Notes: generated by a model from the sequence alone, not told the origin. A stretch of 64,000 bases of DNA from Microvelia longipes (GCA_018340805.1 JACMZG010001908.1:39484105-39548104); one strand, 5' to 3'; shown: positions 1 to 12,094, numbered from the stretch's first letter. Numbers and translations are program-made.

Positions 1-1050
1 TTAAGAAATTAAATGTTTTGAATTTATGTCTTATGAACCTATGAATTTTAATATACCTACTGCTTATGTAATTCAAAACAAATTTTTAAAGTTTATTTCG
101 GTTCTGTGTCAAAACTTTGATGAAAACATTTCTATACAGAAGGATTTGAATACCAAATAACAAAAAGTTGATATGAAAAGGAGCATTTCCCGTTTTGAGC
201 TGCCAACTTGGTTTTGATAGAATGGGAAAATGTTATAGAAATTTTGACATTGTTAACGAAACAGTGCCATTTTCTGGGTATCAAGTTGTGGATTTAGGAA
301 GGGAGTTAAGTGTTTAGTGAAGTTGCATGAATGTAGAGGTGAGGAAAATTGGATAAATGGACATGAAACGTCATAGCGTCCATTAGCTAGCTATGTCTGT
401 TCAAAGTGCCTCCAATACTACTCCCTACTCAAATTATACCACAGAATTTCAATCCGACCTTATAAAGGGACAAAAAGGGATCCCTTAAACTATTCCGTAA
501 TATACCTCGTACTTTTCATCCCTTTCATTTTTGGACTTCCATAACACAGACTCTCCCTAATCAATTTAAACTAGGTATTATTATCCGGCTGGTTTTCTGG
601 GGGGTTTTTTTCACCGTGGTATTTTCATCTCAATATCATCCATCTATGTCAGGAGGGGTTACCTTTTTTTCAGGGAGGTTAAAAATGTTTGACACAACTG
701 TTGAGGTATTGTTTTTATTTCATTTTTTTAATTAAAAGCACGTGTTTAGAATTAAGTTGTATTTGAATAAAAAAAAATCGATGAAAGAAACATAATTGCG
801 TAAAAAAATCAGATTAGTTGTTTAGGTAAATTAATTTTTACATTAAAATCAGCAAAATTTATACGACAAATAGGATCCAGATTTTTTTGTATAAAAATGG
901 CTTCTTTAAGTTATGTCATAGGAGTTATACAGGCTATTTTCGTGTGTACAAATAACAAGAATAGCTGATAGCTAGCGATATTATTACTACTACGCTATAT
1001 ATTATTATCAATATTAGTATTAGTCTCCATTATTATAGGCAATTTATGAT
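1..1050. other. AT-rich intergenic DNA, nothing recognised
   Basis: I see no coding exon, RNA gene or clear repeat. The sequence is AT-rich with homopolymer runs and short low-complexity patches. Confidence 0.5.
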
Positions 1051-1147
1051 AAAGACACTTGATGGGACGTTAAGCATGAATATGCTATGTAAAGTATAGC
1101 GAAATATAGTCATTTAATTTAGTAATTAACGGCCCATCAAGTGTCTT
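1051..1147. repeat. Short inverted repeat (mini-MITE or hairpin)
   Basis: The segment at 1051-1073 (AAGACACTTGATGGGACGTT) reappears reverse-complemented at 1126-1147 with one or two differences. The spacer is about 52 bp and AT-rich. No convincing target duplication flanks the arms. Confidence 0.65.
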
Positions 1148-1193
1148 CAACATTAATTATTACTATTTGTTATTACTCATAAAATATAAATGA

Positions 1194-1867
1194 AGAAAAA
1201 ATAAAGCGGACACAGGGTATCTCGGAACTTTTGCTTATTACATCGGATTCGCTCCGCTGGTCCGCCCTACTTTGGATTCACTTCGCTCGTCCTCTGATAG
1301 TCAATACATGCGTTCACTGACCACGCTCGATGCTGCTTAACTTTTATGATCCAACAAAAATCATGGATATACTTGTCGTATCGAAACAAAACTTAGTGGA
1401 CTTATTTATTACGTAAAGGTATACACTGGTACTGAATTTCAATTAAATTAGATTATTTTCTGAATTTTAACAATTTTTTTTAAAAACGTACTCAAGCCAT
1501 CAAAAAGTAATTGAACTAATGCTGACGATGAGATAACACTTGGTACATGTGTTAGTCACATGGCTACAGGCGTCTCAAATCTCAATCCGATCGCAACGTG
1601 ATTTTTTTGTAATTTTTGGTGAGTCGTTATTGCGGGCTAATGACGTCATAAAAATATATTTTCCGGATAGCACAACTACACTTTTGACTGATTTTTGTGC
1701 AAAGTTTCAACTCTCATGTACAAATACCCTGGGAGCTACGATGATAACGGACACAGTGTAAAACCCACTCATAGTAGACCTTAAAAACACCATAGAACGG
1801 ATCATTCCGCTGACATTCCGGTTTCGGTTTTTTTTGCAAACACAATACATTTTTCCTATATACCTAC
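1194..1867 (-). mobile_element. 5S-derived repeat, copy 1 (near full length)
   Basis: Minus-strand copy of the main dispersed family in this window. Read on the minus strand, it opens with the family 5' end (TATATAGG... TTTGCAAAAAAA near 1840-1867), passes through a conserved ~500-bp body, then the 5S-rRNA-like block (about 1303-1356, partly deleted here), and ends in the tail with GAGATACCC and a T-run near 1194. It resembles the copies at 29.4, 31.1, 41.8 and 43.6 kb throughout. Confidence 0.75.
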
Positions 1868-2052
1868 AGATCAAATGAGAAAAAGTAAAATCATGACGAC
1901 ATAGACTATAACATGAAACTAAATGATGACTTACAAAAGATTTTGTAGTTCCTTATGAATATGTTAATATATGAAAATATATATGAAGACAAACGACTCT
2001 ATAACTGTAATCAAAATTTAATTCGTAATAGATCATACACAATAAACATACT

Positions 2053-2143
2053 AAGGCCTTTTGACTCATCAAGGTATTCATCCTGCGGGATCTAACTATG
2101 GTGGTTTGCAACTAAGAGCATAGTCCGGGCTGCGAAACCCGTA
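2053..2143 (-). mobile_element. tRNA-derived SINE fragment
   Basis: Minus-strand remnant related to the SINE copies at 17149-17332 and 56958-57182. Shared blocks are AAGGCCTTTTG, CCTGCGGGATC and, at the tRNA-like end, AGCATAGTCCGGGCTGC. The central AT-rich body of the SINE is missing, as is the A-box part. Confidence 0.6.
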
Positions 2144-2396
2144 CAACGTACTAAAAATATAAAAATAAAAAGTAAGATCTGTATCTGTATCTAATGTATT
2201 TAAATAATAACTTGAGCAATAAGATGCAAATATTGCACTATTTTTACATAAATAGTGCAATAGGTGCTAATAATCTCTTAGATTGATAAAAGATACTAAA
2301 AGTCAATAATAACAGAAGTCCCAAACTTCTTATGTATTTTCAAATACGTATTATGTATACACAATAAATCATATATAAGAAAATTCACACAACATA

Positions 2397-2452
2397 CTTT
2401 CTCTATTTACACTTACTATACTTTCTCTATTTATACTTACCATACTTACTTT
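2397..2452. repeat. 24-bp minisatellite, left block
   Basis: About two units of a ~24-bp repeat with core TCTCTATTTATACTTACCAT. The same unit continues at 2937-3062, so the intervening DNA looks like an insertion into one array. Confidence 0.6.
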
Positions 2453-2936
2453 TTTTTTTTTTTTTTTTAAACAATATTTCCTTTATTTAATATAAAAATT
2501 ATAATGGCAACAAACTTCTTAAAACTAAAATATAAACCTATATTTAAAATTCAAGATAAAAAAAAATAATAATGAATAGGATGCAAATAATTAGTGGAAA
2601 AGAATAAAATATATAGGCTTAATAGATAAAATAAAAGTAAAATAAATTTTATAGAAATAAATATATAGAAGGCCTTTTTTTAACTGCATGTGTGTTTTTT
2701 TTAAAATGTATTTTTTTTTTTAAAGAAGTATGTGTGCTTGTAGTGGAAATGTACTCTTCACTTTAAGGCATTAGCCTTGCGCCGCAAAGAGGTGATGTTT
2801 TTTTACTCTTTATATTTGTTGAATTGTCTAAAAATATTGTTTTTATGTTATATTATTATAATTGGTGAGTGTTTTATTTATTTGTTTGTATGTTATTATT
2901 TAATTGTTTTATTTTTTTATATTGTTAAAATAATAT
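2453..2936. mobile_element. Probable insertion into the 24-bp array
   Basis: This ~480-bp AT-rich segment splits the minisatellite. It starts with a run of about 20 T, as a minus-strand poly(A) retroposon would. I recognise no coding sequence, so its class is unknown. Confidence 0.35.
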
Positions 2937-3062
2937 ATACTCTATTTACACTTACCATATTTTCTCTATTTATACTTACCATACTTTCTCTATTCATACT
3001 TATCATACATTCTCTATTTGTACTTACCATACTTTCTCTATTTATACTTATCATATTTTTAG
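2937..3062. repeat. 24-bp minisatellite, right block (5 units)
   Basis: Five consecutive ~24-bp units (TCTCTATTTATACTTACCAT plus a 4-base linker) with point variation. They create an artefactual hydrophobic reading frame across 2777-3142, which I do not regard as a gene. Confidence 0.75.
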
Positions 3063-3559
3063 CGAATTTTCAACAGAAAATGGTGCTTATGTTATATTTT
3101 ACTCACAGTAAGGGGGTAAAGTTTACAATGCTTTCTTTATAAATTGTCTGTACTTTAGAGTAAAGGCTACTAAAAATAACCCTTAAACCAAGTACAATTT
3201 GCATAAGGGTGCTTTATGAGCTAAGTTATATTTGCAGGGCAATAAATGTAAATAAAGCGCTTTCTTTTAAATGTATTGTTATTTTATTACATTTGACCCT
3301 ACCCTCGTGTTAATACTTAACGAAATAAATATTAAATAAAAAAATAATCGTATTGAATCAGCAATTCAATTTGATAAAGGGTACAGTAATACAGAATTTT
3401 TAACTTGAAAAAAAATAAGAAGAAACAACAAAATAATAGAAAAAAGAAAAAGAAAAAAAAATTAATAAATATATACGAAAAAAGTCAAACTAAGTAAACA
3501 AAAGTTAAAGGAAAGAATGTATTAATTATAATCACATTTTAAATATAAAGTAATACAAT

Positions 3560-3583
3560 AAATTTATATATATAAAATATATA

Positions 3584-3666
<83 letters not shown>

Positions 3667-3698
3667 TATTATACATATATTATATATATATATTCATA

Positions 3699-3782
<84 letters not shown>

Positions 3783-3803
3783 TATATATATATATATATA
3801 TAG
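3560..3803. repeat. (AT)n microsatellite block
   Basis: Nearly pure TA dinucleotides broken by single-base phase slips (TATTAT). One of at least ten such blocks in the window. Confidence 0.9.
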
Positions 3804-4274
3804 AAAGGTGGTATAAAAAACTTGAAATACATAATAATGTTAACATCATGAAAACATGTTAAAAAATATTTAATGTTTGAAAAAAGGGACTGATATTTTG
3901 TTCTTGTACAAAAAGTAGTTAACGTGAATAAGGTAAAATTGAATATGTATTTAGTTGTCTTTTGGAGTGATTCCATAAAAATTGATCCCGTGTTAGGAAT
4001 CAATATATTAAAACATTTTGAAGGGGAAAAATGTTGGAAATAAAATATATTGGATCATTACCTTATATAAAATGTTTTATAAATAAATGAGTAGAGAAAT
4101 AAAAAAAAAAAATTTTTTTTATTTTATGATAGCGTATTAATAAAAAAAACTTTTATACTAATTTATGTTTGATTCAGCTGAATAGTTTTTTTATCTATAT
4201 TCTTTAATTTTATTTATTCTTTCTTTGTCATTGACTAATAAATAAGTTATAAAGTTGAATTTGAGATTGAATCA
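3804..4274. other. AT-rich spacer, nothing recognised
   Basis: Lies between two (AT)n blocks. No coding or repeat homology seen. Confidence 0.4.
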
Positions 4275-4363
4275 TATATAATATATATATATATATATTA
4301 TATAATAATATATATATATATTAATATATTATATATTATATATATATAGTATATATATATATA

Positions 4364-4399
<36 letters not shown>

Positions 4400-4530
4400 T
4401 ATATATAAATTATATATATATATTAATGTTATATTATATATTATATATTATATAAATATATAAATATATATATATATATTATATATAATATATATATATA
4501 TAATGTGTTGTGTGTGTATGTATGTATGTA
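4275..4530. repeat. (AT)n microsatellite block
   Basis: Irregular TA repeat grading into TGTGTATGTATG at its right end. Confidence 0.9.
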
Positions 4531-5985
4531 CATTACAGTTAGATGATATTATATGGTTAGGAGGTCAAACCGAGTTCCTAACAGATTATCATTGTTAACC
4601 AAAAATAGCTTTAAAGAACAAAATGACGCGACTTTTTATTGTACTTGGCCGACAATTATGTATTTAGCCAGCTATTTTTGCAAGAGTTTCTCGAAGATCA
4701 TCAATGTCCAAAATGTAATTAGATAATAAAAAACTGTTTTTTACGCTTTAAACCATTTTATTAATTAATCAAAACATTATTGTGGAATGTGTTAAGAGAT
4801 AAGATAATTAACTTTTACTACCTTAGATCAGTAAATCTTTTAAAATTTGGGGAACTTTAAAGTTGGAAGTTGTTATAGCCTAGGGTTGGCACAAGAGACA
4901 GTTACACCAATGGACAACCATCTATGTCAAAAGATAAATGTTTTATTACCATATCTCTTTAACTATAAAACATAAAACGTAAAGCCCAAACCTCGAATGC
5001 AATTCTAATTTTAAAATTTGTTTTGAGGTCTAAAATAATTAAAAGATTATCTATTGACATAAGACTCATTGATGAGATGTTTCAGGGCATTAATGATTTA
5101 TATCGGCTGCGGAAAATCTTCACCCGTATATGAACTCATTAAAATTAATATTTTATGAATTAATATTTTTGAAAACTAAAAAAATTCGGTGGCTTTTTCA
5201 TGGACCTCCTTACTTCTTATCTCTTATTATATGTGAGAGATAGTTTAAAAAAGTTACGATTAGAAGACCATCTAAAATGCCCTTGAGCCCACTTATTTAA
5301 GCATTGATGCTACTAACATACGACGCTGCACTGTATTAAAAAAGTAAATTTTTTTTTCGCTTGAAGCTATGATTTTGGAAAGCTTAAAAATACGGAACAC
5401 AGCTACTTAGTTCCGCTACCTTAGTATAATTAACATTTTCTCGAAACTTTACCCTCGGGTTATTTTCAACATATAATAATAATAAAAGCTTATAATTTTA
5501 TGGTCGGATCATGATCAAACAAATATATACACGTATATAAATATATATATGTATATACCTCAGAAAAGAAATTAAGGAATGGTTATTATAAATTAGAATA
5601 AATTTGTAAAATATAGAGATTTAAACCAAAAATAACTCTTAATAGATATGTATCTTAATTTTTTCTAACGCTTTTGAATATTAAATTAATTTTTTATAAA
5701 ATTTTCTAGCTGATGAGTTAAAGTTTTAAAGGTCTAGGAATTATATGTTTAAAAATGTGTTGTTTTAGCATCATTTAATTTTTTTTTCCAAAACATTAAT
5801 TTGTAATTTGGTTTTACAAACAAAAAGGTTATAATTAACAGAATAGCTGACTTTAGAAAATATTATCAGGAAGTTTAATATTATTACAGTGAGTACAAGA
5901 ATAAGGTGTTTAAGGATGGAAATTAAAAACTGATTGAATGAAATTGATTTTACCAGCAGAAGAGCAATGAACAATGAAACGTATA
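4531..5985. other. AT-rich intergenic DNA, nothing recognised
   Basis: No exon-like frame with splice sites and no dispersed repeat of this window identified here. Confidence 0.4.
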
Positions 5986-6165
5986 ACTAAAGATAAAATA
6001 TTAAAAAAATAAAACAATGAAAGTATAACTAAAATAAAATATTAAATAAAATAAAGAATGAATAATTAAAACTAAAATAAATATTAAATAAAAATAAAAC
6101 AATTGAAAATATAACTTAAAATAAATATTAAATAAAATAAAAACAATGAAAAATATAACGTAATA
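5986..6165. repeat. Imperfect ~45-bp A-rich tandem repeat
   Basis: Three to four units containing AAATATTAAATAAAATAAA followed by ACAATGAAAATATAAC. Low-complexity frames across this block are artefacts. Confidence 0.6.
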
Positions 6166-7014
6166 ATAAATAGATTCCAATAGCTTGGTTATAGGGCCCA
6201 ATAAGATTTTATATTTATACATGATTTGACAAAAAGGCTCGTTGTGAATTTTCATTCCTCTGGAACACTATTAATCAAAGAAACAATCATCAAGACTATC
6301 ATCTGATATCAGGCGATTCAATCCAAAGCTGACTATTTAACCATCCATGACTACATTTGAAGATAATATTAATCTTACGTCAATCTTGAGATCCGTATAC
6401 AAACATAGTTTAATAAGAGAATTAAATAAATTAGATGTTATGAATGACTGAAAAATTTATGGAAGTACAAAATTCACCAATTAACAGTTTTTTAAATCGC
6501 CATTTTGTAATTTTGATGTAGTTGCTTAGTCAAACAATTTACAACATATATGACAAGGCAAATCATTTATTAGTTATAATTATAGTAATTATTATTATTA
6601 GATATAATTGAGTACCTCAATATATTATAGTGGATACTCTATATAACAATTACATTTAATAAGGTAAGAAATCAAAAGATTGAGTTAATTTGTAGAAAAA
6701 TTATAAAGAATATAGTTTTGTTTATTTGCGTAAGTATGACATAAAATAAACGTATATATGAAAACAAAAAATAGGTTCAGTCAAACTTTAAATTTATACT
6801 TATACATTGCAAAAAATAATCGGGTTATAATCAAGGCTTGAATTAGATCTGGATAGACTTGATGTGAAGTTCAGAAAAAAAAGGGGGAAAAACAGAAGGT
6901 TGAGTTTTATAGTACTTATGAAAAGGTGTGCTTTATTTGAGAACTAAACTTATGATAGAACTGAATAGAGCTTTGACTCAGATTTAATTTTGTTGGTAAA
7001 AACCATGAGATATC
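6166..7014. other. AT-rich intergenic DNA, nothing recognised
   Basis: Nothing could be assigned. Confidence 0.4.
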
Positions 7015-7141
7015 AAAAAAGTAACTTAAACACTGTTGACGACATATAAACATCAAAAAAAAATACATAAAAAAACAGTTTTGATTATGATATAAACATT
7101 CGAAACAGTAACTTAAAGTAAGGTAAGTAACTTAAAGAACT
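7015..7141. repeat. ~85-bp tandem repeat, left part
   Basis: One unit beginning AGTAACTTAAACACTGTTGA and running through ACAGTT...GATTATGATATAAACAT to the next GTAACTTAAA. The same unit continues at 8035-8160, so 7142-8034 interrupts the array. Confidence 0.7.
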
Positions 7142-8034
7142 TAACTTAAGCTGCTGCTTATCCCGCATTCTGTGATATTAGGCTAGGGTTCATGTAGATA
7201 TGTTTTAACTAGGATTAGGTATTTATTTTAGGTTTATTGTCCGTGTTAGTTTAGGATCGACCACTGTTATCATCACCCCGGCCAATAGTTTCAAACCCGT
7301 GTATGAGTTTCTCTTTGCGAGATGCAGTGGAGCGAAACTCTGTGATATTAGGGCTTTAGTTGTTTGTCTTTAGGGTTAGAAGAAGTCATTAGGGCTGCGC
7401 AGGCAGGCCAACGTGCAGGGCCTCTCCCGGTCATTGTTAACCGGCGCTGAGGGTCGCTCCCACGAGGCACGGTTGGAAACTCTGTTGGACCTAACATACC
7501 TGTAAGACCTATCAGCTTCTTCAGCGACATCCTCCATCTTCAGCTGTTTTGGGTTGTGACGGGCTAGCGAGTGCTGCGAGTGGGGGTTGTGTCGGGGGTA
7601 TTGCGGCCCGGCTGGGATCCGTTGGTTCGTCTGGAAAGCCTTGGCTGAAAGCTCTCTCATGTCGGAGGTGGAAGAGCGGGAGAGCTTTCAGGGCGACGGA
7701 TGACTGGTGGGTCCACCACATGGCGGGTCCCCCCTGGGGCAATTTTTCTTTCTTAGGTGCCGTTTGGGTCGTTTGAAGCACTCGGAGCACTTCATCGCTA
7801 CCCCGGCAGCAACAAAAGCATCCCATCGATGGCGTAATTCAGCCCCCCCTTCTGACTGGAGCAGGAAGTGGGAGGAAAGGTAAGTCAGAGAAGCCGCCCC
7901 CTCACTGGTCAGAAGTTTAGCCGACCAGTGGTTGGACCGTGGTGGAGACTTATTAGGGTCACGCCGAAGGTGCAATACGCCTTGCCAATTGGGGGTATGG
8001 CCTGGGGAGGGGTTTTACCTCTAGAGTTTTTTTT
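7142..8034. mobile_element. GC-rich insertion in the tandem array, likely retroelement fragment
   Basis: About 890 bp that is much richer in GC than its surroundings, flanked on both sides by the same ~85-bp unit. AGTAACTTAAA occurs at both junctions (7108-7118 and 8036-8046), but because the unit itself contains that string it does not prove a target duplication. Minus-strand frames stay open over 90-100 codons with Arg/Pro-rich composition, then give way to AT-richer sequence at 7142-7370, like an ORF end plus 3' UTR. A T-run precedes the right junction. I could not match the protein to a family. Confidence 0.5.
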
Positions 8035-8160
8035 TAGTAACTTAAACACTGTTGACGACATATAAACATCAAACAAATAACATAAAAAAACAGTTATGAT
8101 TATGTATAAACATCGAAACAGTAACTTAAACACTGTTGATGATGTATAAACATTAAAAAT
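8035..8160. repeat. ~85-bp tandem repeat, right part
   Basis: About 1.5 units matching 7015-7120, with a shortened variant (CACTGTTGATGATGTATAAACAT) at the right. Confidence 0.7.
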
Positions 8161-9244
8161 GCATAATCAAATTTATATAATAAAATTTCAGTAACTTATA
8201 TTATACATCGTTTATGATATAAAACAAAACAAAAACAATAGATATTTAAAACCCTTAATGCACTTTTAAAGAAGGTTACAAAAAGGTTACACAGAGTCCC
8301 TGAAAGGTCCAAAAAGACGTATCAAGTCTATCTGTCAAGCGTATCTCAGTGTTTCGGAGAAAGTACTAATGATTAGTTTTTGGACGAATTATTGCGATTG
8401 TAGGAACCTGCTATTACTTACGAATTATTAAGAAATGCGATTTACATTATTATGAACCCTTCCCTGTAATTGTATAATCAAATTTTACACACAAAAGAAA
8501 GTAATTAACTTTTCCTTGTTGATATTTAATGTTTTATCATGTTACCATTTAATAAAATTTGTTTTCTAAAAATAAAAATCAGCTATTTACAATGAAAAGC
8601 TTGAACTAAACAGTCACTCGTAAATATTTGAACAGCTTAATCAATACACTTCAAATACTAATAAGACAAACAAGAATTTTTCATAAAACAAAATAATCTA
8701 ATTAATCGATTAATAAACATTATAACAATTGTGGATTCATTCACACATTAACACTTATACACTATGTACAATAGGCACAATATGCTTAAGTGAACTTAAC
8801 CTCAAACACATATAAGCATATTATCACTAGGCGATCAATATCATTAATAATAAAAACAAATGCAAAAAAACCTGCCAAATATTGAACTAAGCTTCTTTCA
8901 CTATTTTTTTGTCAACGGAAGGGAAACGCGACGGCCTGTAGGAGAAAGCCTTATCCCTCGGAATCAAAGCAGCCAACACCCCTAAAAGGGGATGACTCCT
9001 GATCATCCGAAGGTTTGTCTACCTAGGATTTCCCGGTTTTTTCACTTACTTATATTTAGTCATAAAAACACACACATACATACATATAATTCTCTTACAT
9101 ATACATACGTACAATATTAATAATTTAAAGATAGTTTTGATAATTAGAGCCGGTTTCGATTTGATACTTATTTTGAAAAATTTATTCGATCTTCAAAGTG
9201 ATAAGAATTATTCAGAGATTTTTTTCGTTCAATTTTTTTCTCAC
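8161..9244. other. AT-rich intergenic DNA with a GC-richer patch
   Basis: Mostly unassignable AT-rich DNA. The patch at about 8925-9035 is GC-richer and includes CACCCCTAAAAGGGGATG, but it carries no feature I recognise. Confidence 0.35.
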
Positions 9245-9868
9245 CGAGCTGTTATAGACCAAGAGCCCACGGGTGTTTTGTTAATAAAAAGTGTAATGGC
9301 TGGAAAACCGGTCTCAATTTTTCGTAAAATACCTTCTGAACAAGGATCTGCAATTGTCTGCCGATCGTATCGGATGGGTGTCCCAGGCAGAAGCACTTTT
9401 ACAGGTCAAATTTTACCACCGATTTAAATAAAAAGTGTAAATGGCCTGCGAAACGGGTTTAATTTTTTTCGTAATACCTTCCTGAACAGGCCTCTGCATT
9501 TCTGCCGACGGCGGTTATCGGATGGGTGTCCCAGCAGAAAACGCACTTTACAGGTCAAAATTCACCCAGTTTAACAAACAGTGTAATGCTGGAACCGGGT
9601 CTCAATTTTTCGTAAATTACCTCCTGAACAGGATCTGAATTCTGCCGACTCGTATAGGATGTGCGAGGCAGATGTATGCGATGTTATCGGTGTCCAGCAG
9701 AACCTTTGACCCCTAAAGTGGCGTTTCTGCCTCGGACACCCATCCGATACGAGTCGCAGAATGCAGATCCTTGTTCAGGAAGGTATTTACGAAAAATTGA
9801 GACCGGTTCCAGCCATTACACTTTTTTTACTAACAAAACACCCTAAGCTCTTGGTCTATTACTATATC
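9245..9868. mobile_element. Foldback element with internal ~130-bp tandem units
   Basis: The left end (TATAGACCAAGAGCCCACGG, near 9251) and right end (rc of TAATAGACCAAGAGCTTAGG) form terminal inverted repeats. They extend about 170 bp through GTGTAATGGCTGGAA, CTCAATTTTTCGTAAA and CGTATCGGATGGGTGTCC. Between them the same sequence is repeated twice more in the left orientation (9427-9575 and 9580-9670). No transposase is encoded, so the element is non-autonomous. Reading frames here are artefacts. Confidence 0.7.
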
Positions 9869-9899
9869 GGAAAGAAAATAGTTTTATGTATTTATAACT

Positions 9900-10007
9900 T
9901 TCATCTGTAACTTCATGGCACTGATGATGGCCTCATGTTAGGTTGAAAGCTCTTTGCCAATAAACTATTGTTTTTATAGAGAGACTCTTTTCTTCGTTTT
10001 CTAGTAT
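9900..10007 (+). ncRNA. Hammerhead-like motif and Penelope-like 3' tail
   Basis: The motif CTGATGA (9921-9927) is followed by helix GGCCT/AGGTT, then GAAA, AGCTCT, T and TGCCA. TGCCA pairs with TGGCA (9916-9920) immediately before the core. This gives stem I, stem II and a minimal stem III around CTGATGA...GAA. One extra base (T) sits between the core A and stem II. AATAAA follows at 9959-9964. Comparable motifs occur behind Penelope-type coding ends at 39.8 and 63.3 kb. Ribozyme activity is an inference. Confidence 0.45.
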
Positions 10008-10330
10008 TTTTAGTTTACAACTAGAAAATAATTCTGGCGCCGCTGGTCCGCATGTCTGGGCGAATTTCCTTTGGATGCGACCAGCTCAAACCTAGAGTAA
10101 CCTGGTTCCAAATCCTAGTAGGGACAATAATTTTTTATCGTTTTTTTACCTAAGTAAGTTTACAATAGAAAATAATTCGGCGCGGTGGTCCGCATGTCGG
10201 GCGAATTTCCTTGGATGCGTGTTTTCGTGCTTTTTACATTATATAAGTTTACAACTACTAAATAAATAATTCCGGCGCGGTGGTCGCTGTCGGCGAATTT
10301 CATTTAGAATGCGTGTTTCCGTTCTAAACA
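10008..10330. repeat. Three spaced tandem copies, ~120-bp period
   Basis: Three copies of a ~70-bp core starting GTTTACAACTAGAAAATAAT and containing GGCGCGGTGGTCCGCATGTC and GCGAATTTCCTTGGATGCG, each with small indels. Confidence 0.7.
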
Positions 10331-10349
10331 CCCATTTCTTCTAATGCAA

Positions 10350-10373
10350 GAACCATGCCCATTAGCATGGTTC
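10350..10373. repeat. Small hairpin GAACCATG...CATGGTTC
   Basis: Perfect 8-bp arms (10350-10357 and 10366-10373) around an 8-base loop. It lies just left of a larger inverted repeat. Confidence 0.5.
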
Positions 10374-10404
10374 CGATTCATCCTTTAGAAGCTAAGTAGT
10401 TACT

Positions 10405-10640
10405 CAATTGTCAAGCACTGCTCGTAACTCATTTTGTCTGTATTTTCCAAAGGAATGCGCAAAAACCTTAAAGATATAACTGACTAAGCTTTAAAGATAA
10501 GTAACTAATTTTAACTAGTGCAAATAAATAGTGCGTACTTCTAATTTTTTAGAGCATAGTTTTGTACAACAACTGGATGATATGCGCATTTCCTTTGAAA
10601 AATACAGACAAAATGAGTTACGAGCAGTGCTTGACAATTG
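10405..10640. repeat. Long inverted repeat, 57-bp near-perfect arms
   Basis: The arm at 10405-10461 (CAATTGTCAAGCACTGCTCG... ending GGAATGCGCA) is reverse-complemented at 10583-10640 with one or two changes. The spacer is about 121 bp. The low arm divergence suggests a recently amplified MITE or foldback unit. Confidence 0.8.
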
Positions 10641-11029
10641 AAGTGGATGTTACATTTATTGCTATTGCAACCCTTTACCTTCCGATATGTATTGTAGGAG
10701 ATAGGAAAGCAGTATAAAATTGTGAAGATGTTTTAGCTTGTGGACTGTAACTGTCAGCATATATAGTCACAAAAAATGTCATCTAAGTAATATGAAACTT
10801 TGTCAACACATTTTCCCTTTAAATTGAAACAGATATTTAGAGTTTTAGATACAGATCTAAGTAAGGGAAGATCCAGATTTCAGCAGGTAGACCCAATAAA
10901 TATTTTTAGGTGAAATCATATCTAGATTATTTGGTTGATTTATATTTATTTATTTCCAATAAATACTGAGATGTGGAATAAGCATATAAATAAATGAAGT
11001 TTGTCTTTCCACAGATTTATTATTATAAA
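10641..11029. other. Intergenic DNA, nothing recognised
   Basis: No assignable feature. Confidence 0.4.
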
Positions 11030-11090
11030 ACAAAGCCAGCTTTCAACCTGAACGGTCATCATCAGTGCCGGTGAGATGAGTCTAGATTAC
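11030..11090 (-). ncRNA. Hammerhead-like motif, diverged copy
   Basis: On the minus strand, CTGATGA is followed by T, helix GACC/GGTT, GAAA, the small helix AGC/GCT and TTGTTT. GGCA before the core pairs with TGTT through wobbles. Same family as the copy at 9.9 kb; flanking coding sequence is absent. Confidence 0.35.
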
Positions 11091-11429
11091 TTTTTAGCCA
11101 GTTTCTGAGGCCAAGGCACATGCTTTTGCCTCATAAGAATAAAAAAATTAACTAATTAAATTAATTGGCCGTACAAATTTTAAAATGTAAAACTCAATAT
11201 TTTCAAAGTGGCGACCAAGATAAAAATGAAAATTTGTGGGTCGAATAATAATTTTCATCTATACATGAACAGAGATGTAGGCTTATTTTAATACATTATT
11301 TTACTGTTGTGCAATTATTTTGTTTATTTAATAAAAGCATTATAAAAAAAATTGTGCAATGTGAATTCGAGCAATCAAGTTTTTAATTTACAAAGATTTT
11401 TTTAATTTTTTTAATGACTCAGCGAAACA

Positions 11430-11600
11430 GGTTACTGTATCATCTTCCAGGCAGCCATGTTTCAACTCTCTGGCATAAAAACAGAGGAAGTTATGTCAGA
11501 TGCACACACACAAGCCCAGACAGACAGCACGATGAACACCACTCAGAACGTCATGAAAATACCTTAAACGGAAGCTTGAAGGTTTAACTGAATGGAATAA
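11430..11600 (-). mobile_element. 5S-derived repeat, 5'-body fragment
   Basis: Minus-strand fragment of the family body, recognisable by TTTCAACTCTCTGGCATAAA, the CACACACA and CAGACAGACA stretch, and ACCACTCAGAACGTCATGAA. The 5S-like block and tail are not present here. Confidence 0.6.
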
Positions 11601-12094
11601 AGAAATTGATAACAAGGTAAAAGTAGTAGAAGCAGCTATATTCAGAATAGTTAAACTTAACACAGTCTATGTGTATAATAAGCAAGTATGGATACAACAT
11701 TTATGTAAACATATCTATAAAGGTAACTACTTCATAAAAATTAAAGTAATGTAGAAGCCAGTACTCTCTTAAAATGTTAGAAAATAATTAGTATACTGTG
11801 TTTAATAACATATAATTTCTTATAAACTGCCGGCATTAATGACATGGTAGTCATAACTGTCAAGGTGAGTTAAATGAGCCATTTATTATAATATATGTCC
11901 TGGAAAAGGAGCTAATTATTTTTCCAAAATATATCTAGTTCATCTGGAACACCTGTTAGCGTGTCTGTCGTGTGTGTAGGTTTTGATAAAAGATATGAAT
12001 GTTACTTTGCGGAAATGTGTCGACTGCGTAGAAGAATTAAACAGTCTCATAAAAAACTTTGATCCCAACAATTATGTTTTCAGTTGTGTTATAT

